The notes: generated by a model from the letters alone, not told the origin. A DNA stretch of 64,000 bases from Prorocentrum cordatum (GCA_963575745.1 CAUYUJ010018549.1:260001-324000), one strand, 5' to 3'. Numbered from the stretch's first letter, positions 20,523 through 30,125 are shown. Numbers and translations are program-made.

Positions 20523-20812
20523 GGCATCCCAGCCGGCGCGCGGCCAGCGGGGCTCCGCTCGAAGCGATGCTGGTGCCTGCGTCCCCGTACGTGGCCGATC
20601 TACAACTCGGCAGGGCCCCCGGCGCCCTGCCGCCGCACCCCGTCGTGCTCTTCGCGGCCGCGCCCCTCGCGCTGCTCCCGGGCTGCGCGCTGGGCACGCC
20701 GCCGCCGCCGGCCGCAGTTTGCACCTCCTCGCGGGGCTCGAAGAACCACTTCCGGGGCCAGTGCCGCCCGTGCCGTTTCCACGAGGCCCCCGAGAAGTGC
20801 CCCCGCGGCGAG
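20523..20812 (+). CDS. CCCH zinc-finger protein, 5' exon
   Basis: Frame on the + strand ending in KNHFRGQCRPCRFH, then EAPEKCPRGE, with GAG as the last codon. Together with the next exon it yields C-x8-C-x5-C-x3-H, the spacing of CCCH (C3H1) zinc fingers, which usually bind single-stranded RNA. The sequence just before it (Gly-x-x-x-His-x-x-Gly-x-Cys-x-Pro-Cys-x-Phe) matches my memory of the very abundant single-CCCH proteins of dinoflagellates. Upstream residues are Ala/Pro/Leu-rich. The start at 20523 follows a GCAGCAG acceptor and is a guess; no Met with supporting context is visible. Read on its own past 20812, the finger lacks its final His, which is why an intron is needed. Target and role unknown. 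Confidence 0.6.
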
Positions 20813-21072
20813 GACTGCAGCTTCGGTCGGTCGTCGTCCTGGGGAGCTTTTGGCAGCGGGGGCCCGGGGGCACGGCGTTTTCCACCCAGCGCCGCTTTCG
20901 CGGGCACTTCTTGTCGCGGGTGGTTGCTATTGTTGTTTGTTCTCACGTTGCCGCTTGATGCGGTAAACTTACACGGTGCACCGCACATTGACACAACATG
21001 ACGAGTAGCCCACCTTCTTGGGACCACTCCAGAGTTAGGGTGTTCCACCAACCAGCGCGCGCCCGCGGCGAG
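20813..21072 (+). other. inferred 260-base intron, GA donor, flanked by direct repeats
   Basis: The DNA at the 5' border (20802-20824) and at the 3' border (21062-21084) is the same 23-mer apart from one base; it contains CCCGCGGCGAGGACTGCA. Splicing anywhere inside the repeat gives the same frame. An AG at 21071-21072 implies a GA donor. Confidence 0.6.
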
Positions 21073-21261
21073 GACTGCAACTTCTGCCACTTCCCCCACG
21101 GCGAGGAGAAGTTCGCCAAGATGGATGCCTTCAGCACCAAGGCCAGGATGCGCAGGCCGCGCAGGCCAGGCGGGACGACAGGGGGGGACCAGGGCAACCC
21201 CAGGGGTGGGAAATCAACCGCAACCGCATGCAGCACGTTCCCAGACCCCCTGAGGTCATGA
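21073..21261 (+). CDS. CCCH zinc-finger protein, 3' exon
   Basis: Continues the frame with DCNFCHFPHGEEKFAKMDAF, supplying the last Cys and His of the finger, followed by a basic stretch KARMRRPRRPGG. A basic tail after the finger is usual for this protein type. The frame ends at a TGA at 21259-21261 after Gly- and Thr-rich residues; the true end could be earlier at a splice site. Repeat L begins about 20 bases after the stop. Confidence 0.55.
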   Translation, partial: DCNFCHFPHGEEKFAKMDAFSTKARMRRPRRPGGTTGGDQGNPRGGKSTATACSTFPDPLRS

Positions 21262-21281
21262 AAAAAAACATGACGGGAGTT

Positions 21282-21395
21282 TTATCATCTCCTTCGGCCT
21301 CCAGGGGCCCTCGCCGGGCCTGGGGTCCGTCAAACAAGTATTTCAGCTGACATCTCTTTTTGACCCTCCCGGGGACTTCGGGGGTCGACGTCGCA
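21282..21395. repeat. dispersed repeat family L, copy 1
   Basis: Matches 39322-39450: GGCCTC-AGGGGCCCT, GGNCCGTCAAACAAG, then a GGGGTCG-CG block and a CAAAAA-type end. Similarity is moderate. Confidence 0.5.
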
Positions 21396-21399
21396 ATCA

Positions 21400-22370
21400 A
21401 AAACATGAAGTCCGGATTCTCGGATCGATGGGGGCACTACTAGCAGCACCGGCCCGAAAGCAGCCCCCAGAGCCAGACTCTGCGCCCGGCCCGCACTCAC
21501 ATCAGCTGGTCGGAGGCCCGGGCCTGGACTCCCTTTGACGCCGCTTATACAGCACCCCGAAAGATCACGACCAGAGTCCTCCAGGGGCTACGATGGGGGA
21601 GGATAGGCACAGCGGGGGGACGCATGGACTCCCGCTCGCCCATGGATCGCCGAGAGGGGCCCGATAGCCCCAGCCTGCCCAGGAACGTGTGCTTCCACTC
21701 GCGGGGGCATGTCGCCAATCTATCGGCGATGTACCGCCGATTGCAGGTCGATATTTCCCCCCCTTCTGCTAGTCCCTTTTATCGTTGCCCCTCAGCCTTA
21801 GACCCGACCTTTCTGCAGCATCGTTCGAGCTAGATCAGTGTGTGAGGGTCCCATGGGCCCGAGACTGGGCGGAGGCGGCCGCTGTGTTCAGAAAAGACAG
21901 CACCGGGATCTCCGGGCACCTGGCCATGCGGGCCTCGGTGGTTTTTGGAAACGGCAGAGCCGTTTTCGTAATCCCGTTCCCAGAGATGTCTGGATCTGGA
22001 ACCTGAAGGCGGTAGAAAACATATATCGCCGACGCCGGGAAAAGCCTCTCCGGGAGCGAGCAGACGCGGCGCGGGAGCCGGGAGCAAAGAGCGGCAGAAC
22101 GAACACGAAAACAGGACGGCCCCGCCGCCTCCAAGAGCCATCCAGGCCTGGACCCCTTCGTTCGGATGCAACTCCTGCAGCATATTCTGATTTCGCCCTG
22201 GTCCGAAGTCCGGCTTCATCCGGCAAAATCCCGCTTCATCCGGCTGAAGTCCGCTCAACCCCGCTTAATCCGGTCGAATCCGAGGCCCACGCCGGCGTCA
22301 CAGCCCCGCAACGGGGCTTCTAACCCGCCTTATTTTGTTTCCGACGAAAGCCTCCTGACCTCCGCCCGAC
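21400..22370. other. unique DNA, no gene assigned
   Basis: About 1 kb with overlapping open frames on both strands. A run of four CCGG-TTCATCCGGC-type units lies at 22205-22280 (TCCGGCTTCATCCGGC). No exon is supported. Confidence 0.4.
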
Positions 22371-22374
22371 CCGC

Positions 22375-22600
22375 GCAGGGGCGCGGCGCCCGGGACGGGC
22401 CCGCCCGGCCAGCGGCTCTCCCTGTGCGACCACCTGGACCTGGCGGGCTCATGGAGCGGCGGCCAGCGGCCGGCCGCCGCCTCGGGCCTCGCGGCCGGGC
22501 CCAGGGCCGACGCCCCGGGCCCCGCCCACGGAGCTGCGTGGCAGGCCTGCGGAGGAGGAGAAGGGGCCGATGCCCCCGCCCTCGGATACAGGCGGCCCGG
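22375..22600 (+). pseudogene. degenerate relative of the 25.3 kb repeat exon
   Basis: After a GCAG acceptor-like site the DNA resembles 25330-25400, best in GGAGCTGCGTGGCAGGCC with preceding GCCGACGCC. The matching frame reads GPRADAPGPAHGAAWQACGG, against QPGADALGAARGAAWQALGA in the later exon. Beyond that, similarity fades and the frame is not clearly bounded by splice sites. It may be an older exon copy or an exon of the same gene; it is not confidently functional. Confidence 0.3.
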
Positions 22601-22799
22601 AACAGTAGGTCGGCCCTGCCAGATCAAGGAGGTACCCTCGTGTCCTGCGTCGTGCGGCCCATGCCTCCTGCAGCCTCCTGCATTTCTGTGGCAAGGTGGC
22701 CCTCGGAAGGGTCTTGTGTCCTCTCGCGTGTCCTCTCCAATCAAGTCCGACTGTAGTCCCGGCAGGCCTCCCACGAAGAATTCGCAGGAGCCTGCTTTT

Positions 22800-23235
22800 G
22801 TTTTTGTTTCTTATTCTGAGCCGGTGACGTCCGTCATCTGGGGGGGGAGGGAGCCGAGGAATGGGAATGCCCAGGAATGACCACGGACGGGAATGCCCAG
22901 GAATGACCGAAGACGGGTAGCAGCCGCATGTAGGTGGCGATATGCACCACAGCGCCCGTGCACAGAGTGCTCGCGTGCACCACAGCGCCTGTGTACATCT
23001 GTACACCACACGGCCTATGTACACCACAGTAGCCGCGTGCAACACAGCGCCAGTGTGTGCCACAGTGCCTGCGTGCACCACAGCGCTTGTGTACACCACA
23101 GCGCCTGCGTACACCACAGCAGCCGTGCGCAACACGGCACCAGTGTACACCAAAGTGCCCGCGTGCACCACAGCGCCTGTGTACACCGCGGCTCCTTCGT
23201 GCACCACAGCAACTGTGTGCAACAGAGCACCATTA
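22800..23235. repeat. left arm of large inverted duplication with 18-base minisatellite
   Basis: Contains GGGAATGCCCAGGAATGACC, ATGTAGGTGGCGATATGCAC and then ~16 units of the type CACCACAGCGCCTGTGTA (22938-23228). The reverse-complement counterparts lie at 24600-25040 in mirrored order. The Cys-Val-His-His-Ser-Ala frames are periodic artefacts. Confidence 0.75.
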
Positions 23236-23825
23236 TTGTATCTAGAATGTTGAAGAAACCATTATGACAAAAATTTAGCGCCTATGGATTCTACAGCAAA
23301 CAAAATTGTCTTATGGAATTTGGACCGGAGGACCTTATGGAAAAAGAAGCGCCGCTGGAATCTACGAGTCCTCCCAAGCCCTCCCGCACCATCCTAACTC
23401 CTCCTATCTGCGTCCACAAGGCTCCCGCAAAAGTGGCCGTCCGAGAACCAAGTGGACCGATTCAATCGATCATTCTGCGGTGCACAATGAGATGCGCACG
23501 TGCGCTGTAGCGCCGACCCGCGCGACGGGGGGAAGGGTGAGCGAGGAGGAGGAAGAGGAGGATGAGGAGGAGGAGGAGAAGGAGGAGGAGGCGAAGGGGG
23601 GTGGAGGAGGAGGGAAAAACATTGCATCCCATTATCAGCACTTCCTTGGCGTGGTGCGCAGCTGTCCGCAGCAGATCCTCCACATGCTCCTCTTATTCCC
23701 TACCTAGGCTCTGCCTAGAAGGGTTCTTACTCTGTTAGCTTAAAGGGCCGGACAGTGGACCCCGCCCCCGGCGGTTCCCCCAGTATCCGCCCCGCGGTTC
23801 CCCCAGTTACGTCCCCTTAGCTTAG
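23236..23825. other. centre of the inverted duplication, unique part
   Basis: Unique DNA with a GGA-rich block at 23543-23612. Two near-identical GCGGTTCCCCCAGTATCCGC and GCGGTTCCCCCAGTTACG segments occur at 23770-23810. No gene seen. Confidence 0.4.
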
Positions 23826-24350
23826 CGTTGCGTATCTCATCTTAGCTTAGCCTAGCTTAACTTAGCTTAGCTCAGCTTAGCCTAGCCTAGCTTAGCTTAG
23901 CTTAGCTCAGCTTAGCCTAGCCTAGCCTAGCTTAACTTAGCTCAGCTTAGCTTAGCGCACCACAGCGCAGCATTAGCATAGCATAGCATAGCATAGCATA
24001 GCGCAGCATAGTATAGCTCAGCATAGCATAGCATAGCATAGCATAGCATAGCATATCATAGCGCAGCATAGCATAGCATAGCATATCATAGCTTAGTTTA
24101 GCATAGCACAGCGCAGCATAGCATAGCATAGCTTAGCATAGCGGAGCCTAGCATAGCATAGCATAGCACAGCGCAGCATACCATAGCATAGCATAGCATA
24201 GCGCAGCATAGCATTTCATAGCATAGCATAGCGCAGCATAGCATAGCATGTCATAGCATAGCGCAGCATAGCATATCATAGGATAGCCTAGCATAGCATA
24301 GCATAGCGCAGCAAATCATAGCATAGCATAGCGCAAAGCAAAGGCAAGGC
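23826..24350. repeat. pentanucleotide satellite TTAGC / ATAGC
   Basis: CTTAGCTTAG units to about 23960, then ATAGC units with GCGCAGC interruptions at fairly regular distances, so the array has a weak higher-order period. Confidence 0.95.
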
Positions 24351-24379
24351 AATGCAAAGCAAACTCAACACCAATGCGA

Positions 24380-24580
24380 ACTTGTAGATGTAGATGTAGA
24401 TGTAGGTGTAGGTGTAGGTGTAGATGTGGATGTAGATGTAGATGTAGATGCAGATGTAGGTGTAGATGTAGGTGTAGATGTAGATGTAGATGTGAGTCTC
24501 GCTGTTGATGTTGATGTAGATGTAGATGCAGGTGCAGATGTTAATGTAGCTGTCGGTGTAGATGTAGATGTTGCTTTCCT
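24380..24580. repeat. hexanucleotide satellite GTAGAT / GTAGGT
   Basis: About 30 units of GATGTA and GGTGTA with occasional variants. Confidence 0.95.
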
Positions 24581-24599
24581 AGATGCTCCAACTCCTAGG

Positions 24600-25040
24600 T
24601 AGGGTCGCACTGGGATAATTTGTCCTGTGCACGCAGGCAGTGTGGTGTACACCAGCGCTGCGTTGCACTCGGATTATGTGGTGTACGCAGGCGTTGTGGT
24701 GTGCACAGGCGCAGCGTTGCACGCAGCATTGTGGTGTACACAGGCGCTGTGGTGCAATTGGTTGCTGCGGTGCACACACTCGCTGTGGTGCACACGAGCG
24801 CTGTGGTGCACGCAAGCATTGTGGTGTACACAGGCGCTGCGTTGCCCACGGCTGTTGCGGTGTACGCAGTCGCTGTGGTGTACACCGGCGCTGTGGTGTA
24901 GATCGCCACCTACACGTTGCTCCTACTTGGCTTCGGTCATCCCAAGGCATTCCCGGGCGCCGCCGGCGCGGAACGTGACGTCGGGGGGGGGGGCGGGGCC
25001 GACAACGGCCACTATCCCGGAGAATGAAAAACAGGTTCCC
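24600..25040. repeat. right arm of large inverted duplication with minisatellite
   Basis: Units of the type GTGGTGTACACAGGCGCTG fill 24636-24905, followed by GATCGCCACCTACA, CTTCGGTCATCCCAAGGCAT and TCCCGG. These mirror 22800-23235. Confidence 0.75.
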
Positions 25041-25260
25041 AGAGTCGGGCCTCCCGCGACAAATTCGTCCGGATCTGCCGCGAAGAATTCGGGAAAACCT
25101 GGGCTTGCCGCGAGAAAGTCGCGAGAGTCCGTGCCTCCCGCGGAACATTCGCGCAAGTCCCCTCGCCACGGCGGGGTTCGCCGCGGCTCGGCCTGGACTC
25201 ACCCTGGGAGAAGTCCGCGGAGCAGCGGGCAGGGGCACCTCTTGATTCCCCCCCGCCCAG
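25041..25260. other. unique DNA before two-exon gene
   Basis: Contains six CCGCG-type units spaced about 30 bases apart (TCCCGCGACAAATTCG, GCCGCGAAGAATTCG, TTGCCGCGAGAAAGTCGCG, TCCCGCGGAACATTCGCG). The run ends at a CCCCCCGCCCAG acceptor. Confidence 0.45.
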
Positions 25261-25520
25261 GCCTTTGGCGCCGCGGGCACGGAGCGGCCGACGGCGCTGC
25301 TCCCGAGCGCGCCGCCCGAGTGTTGCGTCGCGGACCAGGGGCAGCTCGCGGACCAGCCTGGGGCCGATGCCCTCGGCGCCGCCCGCGGAGCTGCGTGGCA
25401 GGCCCTGGGCGCCGCGGACACGGAGCGGCTGACCGCGATTCTCCTGAGCGAGCCGCCCGAGCACGGCGTTGCGGACAAGGAGCGGAGGAGAGCACCAACC
25501 GCACACCTGCACCGACCAAG
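25261..25520 (+). CDS. repeat-containing protein, penultimate exon
   Basis: 86 codons and two bases, from CCCAG acceptor to AAG/GTGGGG donor. It contains two tandem copies of a ~26-residue unit: FGAAGTERPTALLPSAPPEC and, 47 residues later, LGAADTERLTAILLSEPPEH. The linker reads GADALGAARGAAWQA. The second copy repeats the DNA of the first at roughly three quarters identity. The donor leaves two bases that join exactly with the last exon (25855), giving one reading frame. Family not recognised; the unit is helical in character (Thr-Glu-Arg-Leu, Leu-Leu). Codon use is GC-rich like the other exons. Its 5' neighbour exons are unknown, possibly including 22375-22600. Confidence 0.6.
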
Positions 25521-25854
25521 GTGGGGCCCGGGGTCGGTGTGTACTCGGGCCGTGAGATTGGGTGGGGTAGGGAAAAGGGAGAGTTACGAAACCTGCTGCG
25601 CGCAGCTGGTTGCGGCCCCGCCGCTGGGTCCATTCCTCGATGCATGGGCGCCTCCCGGTGCCAATGGGCGCCAGGGCCAGGGAAGCCAGCTGCGTGAGCT
25701 GAGTCTCTGCCCTGCCCTTGTCTACTCTACCCCTCCGTCCCCCCGATCTGGGCCCTCCTGGCTTGTCGAGGAAGGCGCACGTGTGTACATATGTATAGAC
25801 GTGTAGCTGCACCGACCCTGGGCCCGGGCGTGACCTGGCCAGCCGTCGGTACAG
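25521..25854 (+). other. inferred intron (GT donor) carrying dispersed repeat E
   Basis: Begins GTGGGGCCCG and ends CGGTACAG, 334 bases. Repeat E copy 2 occupies 25540-25708, close to the donor. The rest includes stops in all frames. Confidence 0.55.
25540..25708. repeat. dispersed repeat family E, copy 2
   Basis: Same order as copy 1: TACTCGGGCCG, GATTGGG, CTGCGCGCAGCTGGTTGCGG, CCCCGCCGCTGGGTCCATTC, GGCGCCTCCCGGTG, AGCTGCGTGAGCTGA. It sits within the inferred intron of the repeat-protein gene. Confidence 0.7.
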
Positions 25855-25933
25855 GAGTGCCGACGGCGCCCTCCGACAGGAGCGGTTGAAGGCCATCCTC
25901 GTGAGCGCCCAGCCCGAGCACTACGACGACTGA
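25855..25933 (+). CDS. repeat-containing protein, terminal exon with stop
   Basis: Short last exon. After completing a split Arg codon it reads SADGALRQERLKAILVSAQP then EHYDD and stops at TGA 25931-25933. This is a third copy of the repeat unit (compare ADTERLTAILLSEPPEH in the exon before), truncated by the stop. Matching phase, repeat homology and the in-frame stop together are good evidence for a real gene end. A GGGGGA/GGA purine repeat follows within 20 bases. Confidence 0.6.
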
Positions 25934-25941
25934 CCGGAGGA

Positions 25942-25993
25942 ATGGGGGAGGGGGAGGGGGAGGGGGAGGGGGGAGGGGAGGGGGGGAGGAGGA

Positions 25994-26024
<31 letters not shown>

Positions 26025-26201
26025 GAGGAGGAGGAGAGGAGGAGGAGGAGGAGGAGGAGGAGGAGAGGAGGAGGAGGAGGAGGAGGAGGAGGAGGAGGAG
26101 GAGGAGGAGGAGGAGGAGGAGGAGGAGGAGGAGGAGGAGGAGGAGGAGGAGGAGGAGGAGGAGGAGGATGAGGAGGAGGAGGAGGAGGAGGAGGAGGAGG
26201 A
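25942..26201. repeat. GGA microsatellite
   Basis: GGGGGA units pass into a nearly pure GGA run. Glu- or Arg-rich frames are artefacts. Confidence 0.95.
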
Positions 26202-26383
26202 CTCGAGCCGGCTCCATCGACGGCGCCCCCCAGCTCGGCTCCTTCGGTCCCCGTCCGCCGCCGTGCGCGCCTCGGCCGCGGCCCGCCGCCTGGGGCGCAC
26301 CGGGTCCCGTCAGGTGGGGGCACCGCCCCCTTCCTCGCAGGGTGCCCGGAAGCCGCTGTGAGTCGAAGCTTTGCGCTTTGCCA
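26202..26383. other. GC-rich DNA, possible undetected exon
   Basis: Open in several frames on both strands. No frame preferred. Confidence 0.3.
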
Positions 26384-26522
26384 GGCCAGCCACAACTGGG
26401 GGAGCTGTGGTCCTTACCCCCCCTGGGGGACCCATCGATTTCGACACCCCTCTCGAGAGATCGTCGATGCGATGGGTTCCCCCAGGGGGGTAAGGACCAC
26501 AGCTCCCCCAGTCGTGGCTGGT
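26384..26522. ncRNA. long near-perfect hairpin
   Basis: Two arms of about 60 bases (26384-26445 and 26463-26522) are inverted copies. The left arm includes GGGGGAGCTGTGGTCCTTAC and the right arm GTAAGGACCACAGCTCCCCC. The loop is about 17 bases with CTCTCGAGAG. About five mismatches or indels. It could be a structured RNA, a small-RNA precursor, or a recent inverted duplication. Whether it is transcribed is unknown. Confidence 0.6.
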
Positions 26523-27566
26523 CGGTTTGCTCCGGCCGCCGCGGAGGCGCAGCACTGCATGCGGAGAGTGCGACTGTTTCTTGTTTGCGCCAGCGTCCGC
26601 CAGCAGCATCTGCGCGGGCTGGGCCCCTTGAGGACCGCCAGTAACTACTCGGCCCGCAAAACGACGCCGACGAGTCAATGACTTGCAAATTCACATAGCT
26701 GGCACGAACGTTCGGGAATAGCCTACTTCCCGTGGACGCACGTCCCGTGGGCGTTAACCCATGGTGGTGCCCACCAGTACCTCGCCTCTTCCTCCACACT
26801 ACAGAACAATGGCGCCTCCTATCTCATGTGCCTCAGCATGATTTTCGGAATGCACGCCCGCGGGCACATAGCCCGTGTGGCACAGCTGTAAATTTGTGTG
26901 CGACCCACGCAGCAGTACACGCAGCAGTAAGTTGACGCTAGCACAGATAACCGAATTGTTAGGCAGTTCAGTTGTCCCGGCAGCTTTGCCAGCGACATGG
27001 ACTCTTAATTAGTGAGGTTAGGCCGCGCGCAATGGTATCATTCGCTGTTCCCAGCGAATGTATTAGGGCGATCTTGCCGTCCTGGATGGAGATGACGAGT
27101 AAGAGGTGGAGGAGGGGAAAGAGTGCGCTTTTGGACTGCCCCCGTGTCCTCGAAGCCACCTGTACAGTCTGGGTTTAATTCGATCCTATTGCAGAGGTCA
27201 CACGGCAGACTCAGAACAGCAGACACCGCTTGTCGATGAGATAGTGTTGGCCCGATACGCACAATTGTCGATCCACCCGAAGGGCGAATTTCTACTTACA
27301 AATTAGTTTCGCACGAGCTGGTGTTGACATGGCGCTGCCATTTAGTCCGCCGCTCTTGTGCCCCCAACTTGACGCGAGGGTACGAGCCTTCAGTCGTCTT
27401 CTGCTTGCTTGGACGGCCACTGTTCAGATTGCATGTGCACCGTGTGCACCATGCTTCAAGGCAGCTGTCCTGAACACCCGAAAATTGTGCCCAAGATGAG
27501 GTCAAGGGATGAGGGTGACCCACGTTGCGGAAATGCCTATGTAGGCATCGTCGGGCCTGGAGGGAG
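26523..27566. other. unique lower-GC DNA, no gene seen
   Basis: About 1 kb without convincing exon, repeat or RNA gene. Confidence 0.4.
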
Positions 27567-27760
27567 AAAAGAAGAGAGAGAGAGAGAGAGACGGAGAGTA
27601 CAAGCGTTATATATACATGTATATATGTCAGATCAAGAGAGAGAGAGAGGAATATGGAATGGGAGAGGGAGGGCGAGCGAGAGAGAGAGAGAGATGAGAG
27701 GGAGAGGAGAGAATGAGAGAGAGAGAGAAAGAGAAAGAGAGAGAGAGAGAGAAAATGGAA
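27567..27760. repeat. GA microsatellite
   Basis: GA dinucleotides interrupted by GTATATATACATGTATATAT-like DNA and GGGAGGGC. Confidence 0.95.
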
Positions 27761-28275
27761 GAGGCTATCTAAAAAGAGCACATCCATATCTTCATATGTA
27801 GAAAGCTATGTATATAATAGACACAGATAGCAGAGAAAAAAAGAGGGAGTGAGACCGGGCGGGCGAGCGAGCGCGCACGTGGACCGATATGCCTCCGGTG
27901 CTGCACAGCCACAGTGCCGCGCCAGCCTCGCCCTCCAGCCGATGGCCTCCGACGGGCCCCCGCCCCCCTCCCGAGGCAGGGGGGGGGGGTCCAGCTGCGG
28001 CGCGCGTCTCGCCGGCGCGGCCCACCCAGAGGAGGGGCTCGGGCGGCGCGGGCGGCCGAGGAGAGGCGGGCCGCGCGCCTCCTGTGCGGGCGCGGCGAGG
28101 GGTGGCGGCGGCGGACGGGCCGAGCGGGATCGGCCCGGCTGCCCAAGCCGGGGCCGGAATCTGCGGACTGTGGCATTCTGTGCCTCTCCTCCTCTTCCTC
28201 CTCCTCTTCCTCCCTCCGGACGTGGACTCGGGCGTGGCCGAGCCGCTCCTCGGGCGCGTGATCAGCGCCAAGCAG
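27761..28275. other. GC-rich DNA leading to an exon
   Basis: Open frame from 27889 on the + strand runs into the exon at 28276. The part before 28230 is Pro/Arg/Ala-rich and ends in a CCT/CTT tract (28178-28217), fitting the 3' end of an intron. Confidence 0.4.
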
Positions 28276-28410
28276 GCCCGCGCCGCGATGCTCTCCCTCG
28301 CTGGCTCCGAGAAGCAGCGCCTGCACATCGTGACCATGGAGCTCCCCGACGAGCTGGACCTGCTGACGCTTCAGGAGAAGGCCAAGGCCATCTCCCTCCC
28401 CGTGCGAAAG
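28276..28410 (+). CDS. candidate internal exon, unknown protein
   Basis: 45 codons, phase 0 at both ends, from an AAGCAG acceptor to an inferred GA donor (CGAAAG/GAGGGC). The peptide reads ARAAMLSLAGSEKQRLHIVT then MELPDELDLLTLQEKAKAIS. It is helical and charged, with codons strongly G or C at the third position, in contrast to the Pro/Ser/Cys translations on either side. No domain recognised. A CCT/CTT pyrimidine tract lies upstream. The frame remains open to 28728 but loses protein character after the donor. Neighbouring exons were not found. Confidence 0.5.
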
Positions 28411-29047
28411 GAGGGCTGTGAGCTGCCGCCCGCCCGCGCTTCCCCCTTCCCCGCGTTCCTCTGCCGCTCCGACCTCCTTGCCCTCCGCCCCTCCTCCTCG
28501 ATGCGCGCGCACCTAGACGACGTTGCAAATCGTAATCGCAATGTCAGGCAAGATGCATGTGTAAAGCATAGATGTGATAAGCAGGCTGGAGCTGGACTGC
28601 GCCCCCCCCCCCCCAGACGCTCCAACCTCCTCTTCCTCCCTCCCTCCCTCTGCCGCATCGCGGCCTTGCGCGATCCCATCGGCCTGCAGTGTCAGGGGAT
28701 GCCGCCGGCAGGCCGCGGGGGTGTATAGTGCCATTGGACACCCGACGGGGGACCATGGCACTGGTCTTGAATAGCTGGGCGCGTGTGGTCTCGACGTGTT
28801 GGGGGGGGGAAGGGGGAGAAGGAGGAGGGAACGGACACGGAGGCGGAGAGGGATGACGACGCTGCGACGTCGAAGGCCCAGCGGTCATGATCTCGGAAGG
28901 CGCAACAGCGCTCGACTCGTTCTTTTTAGTCTGTAGTCCCGCGGCAAAGTTCAGCGGCCAGGCTGCTGATGTCAAGACAGAGGGATGACTGCGGGAGGCA
29001 GGGAAGAGAGGGAGGCAGAATGAGGGAGGAAAGGGAATACACCTTAG
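28411..29047. other. unique DNA, no gene seen
   Basis: Includes C runs at 28601 and G runs at 28801. No supported exon. Confidence 0.4.
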
Positions 29048-29198
29048 GCGATGCTTAAGAAAACCTAAGTTTTCTGCCAGAGTCTCGATTATTCTTCACG
29101 TTTCAATGTAAATCCTAAGATTTCAATAGAAATGTTTGGTTTTTACGCAAGTTCTGAGACTATGAATTTCTTAACCCATGATTTCTTAAGCATTTCGC
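29048..29198. mobile_element. AT-rich MITE-like element
   Basis: 151 AT-rich bases in a GC-rich setting. The left end is GCGATGCTTAAGAAA and the reverse complement of the right end is GCGAAATGCTTAAGAAA. The interior has TTTCAATGTAAAT and TTTCAATAGAAAT. No coding capacity. Only one copy was seen. Confidence 0.6.
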
Positions 29199-29985
29199 AG
29201 GGTGTAGGAATGATAAGGAGGAGGAGGGGGAAGAGGATGGGATCGGGTGTCGAGGCCCTGGGTGATGCGCGACTGGTCGCTCGTCGGCCGCGGGGCCTCG
29301 GGGTTCCGCGGGCTCGTTTCCCTCACGGTGCGTCATCAAACGAATGTCTCTTTTTCGACACAAGGGACTGCTTACCTGCAGTCAGCGCGCTGGTGATCAG
29401 GCGCACTCTGGTTTCGAGAGGGGCTCGATGTTTCGTGAGCTCTTCCGCGGGTCTTCCACTGCCGCGCCTCCTGCAGCTGGGCGCAACGGAGACCCACAAT
29501 GGCAAGACACTGACTGGCAAGACTCTGACTGTACTCGCCGCTCTTGCCCTAAAGGATCATCAACGCTCCAGGTGGGAGGGGTGACGGTGTGTGGTGAATC
29601 TTTCTGAGCGGCCGTAGAGACATGGCCGCTGGCAGACATCTGGCCCGAGCTCCGCCTGAGCGATGGAAGGAAACAGGGTCGTCTTCGCCGACATTCGCGC
29701 GCAAATTGCCCGCGTAAAGTCGCGCGTAAGTTACGCCTTCGTTGCCAATACAGCGTGCAGCGCTGAGCCCGCGTAAGCCGCAGCGTAAGGCCCGTCTCTT
29801 TTCGTCGCCCATCTGGATGTTGGGGTCGGCGATTTTATAGGAATGCGCAGATGTCGGGCAGGCTTCGGGGGCCGTGGCAAGGGCATGGCCGGAAACCCGA
29901 TGCTTCCCGCACTCGCCGCCCTGAACGCCGCCGACATCGAGAAGCCGTCCCCGCACGCATACCCATCGACATCCCACCCAACAAT
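29199..29985. other. unique DNA, no gene assigned
   Basis: A + strand open frame from 29132 to 29584 contains a LTGKTLTV stretch that recalls ubiquitin, but nothing else of ubiquitin is present. Near 29930 begins a segment (GCCGACATCGAGAAGCCGTC) repeated at 30180. Confidence 0.35.
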
Positions 29986-30007
29986 TCCCCAGATGGGGTC
30001 GGAGTAG

Positions 30008-30125
30008 AGGGGGTCGGAGGATCGCGCCGCAATGCGGCTTGATGCGGAGCCCGATTTACTCCACGCCGACGTGGCCAATGCATCACCGGCGTCGCCGATG
30101 CGTCGCCGATGTATCGCGGATGCGG
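30008..30125. repeat. dispersed repeat family G, copy 1
   Basis: Matches 58441-58570: GGGGTCGG-GGATC, CGCCGCAATG-like, CTTGATGCGGAGCCCGA, CCACGCCG-CGT and tandem GATGCATCGCCG-type units. Confidence 0.7.

Noticed and set aside
22938-23228. His/Ser/Val-rich repeat protein
   Set aside because: The frame follows an 18-base minisatellite, is open in three frames and is mirrored on the other strand at 24.6-24.9 kb.
29480-29560. LTGKTLTV peptide suggesting polyubiquitin
   Set aside because: Only this short run resembles ubiquitin; the rest of the domain and the usual tandem copies are absent.
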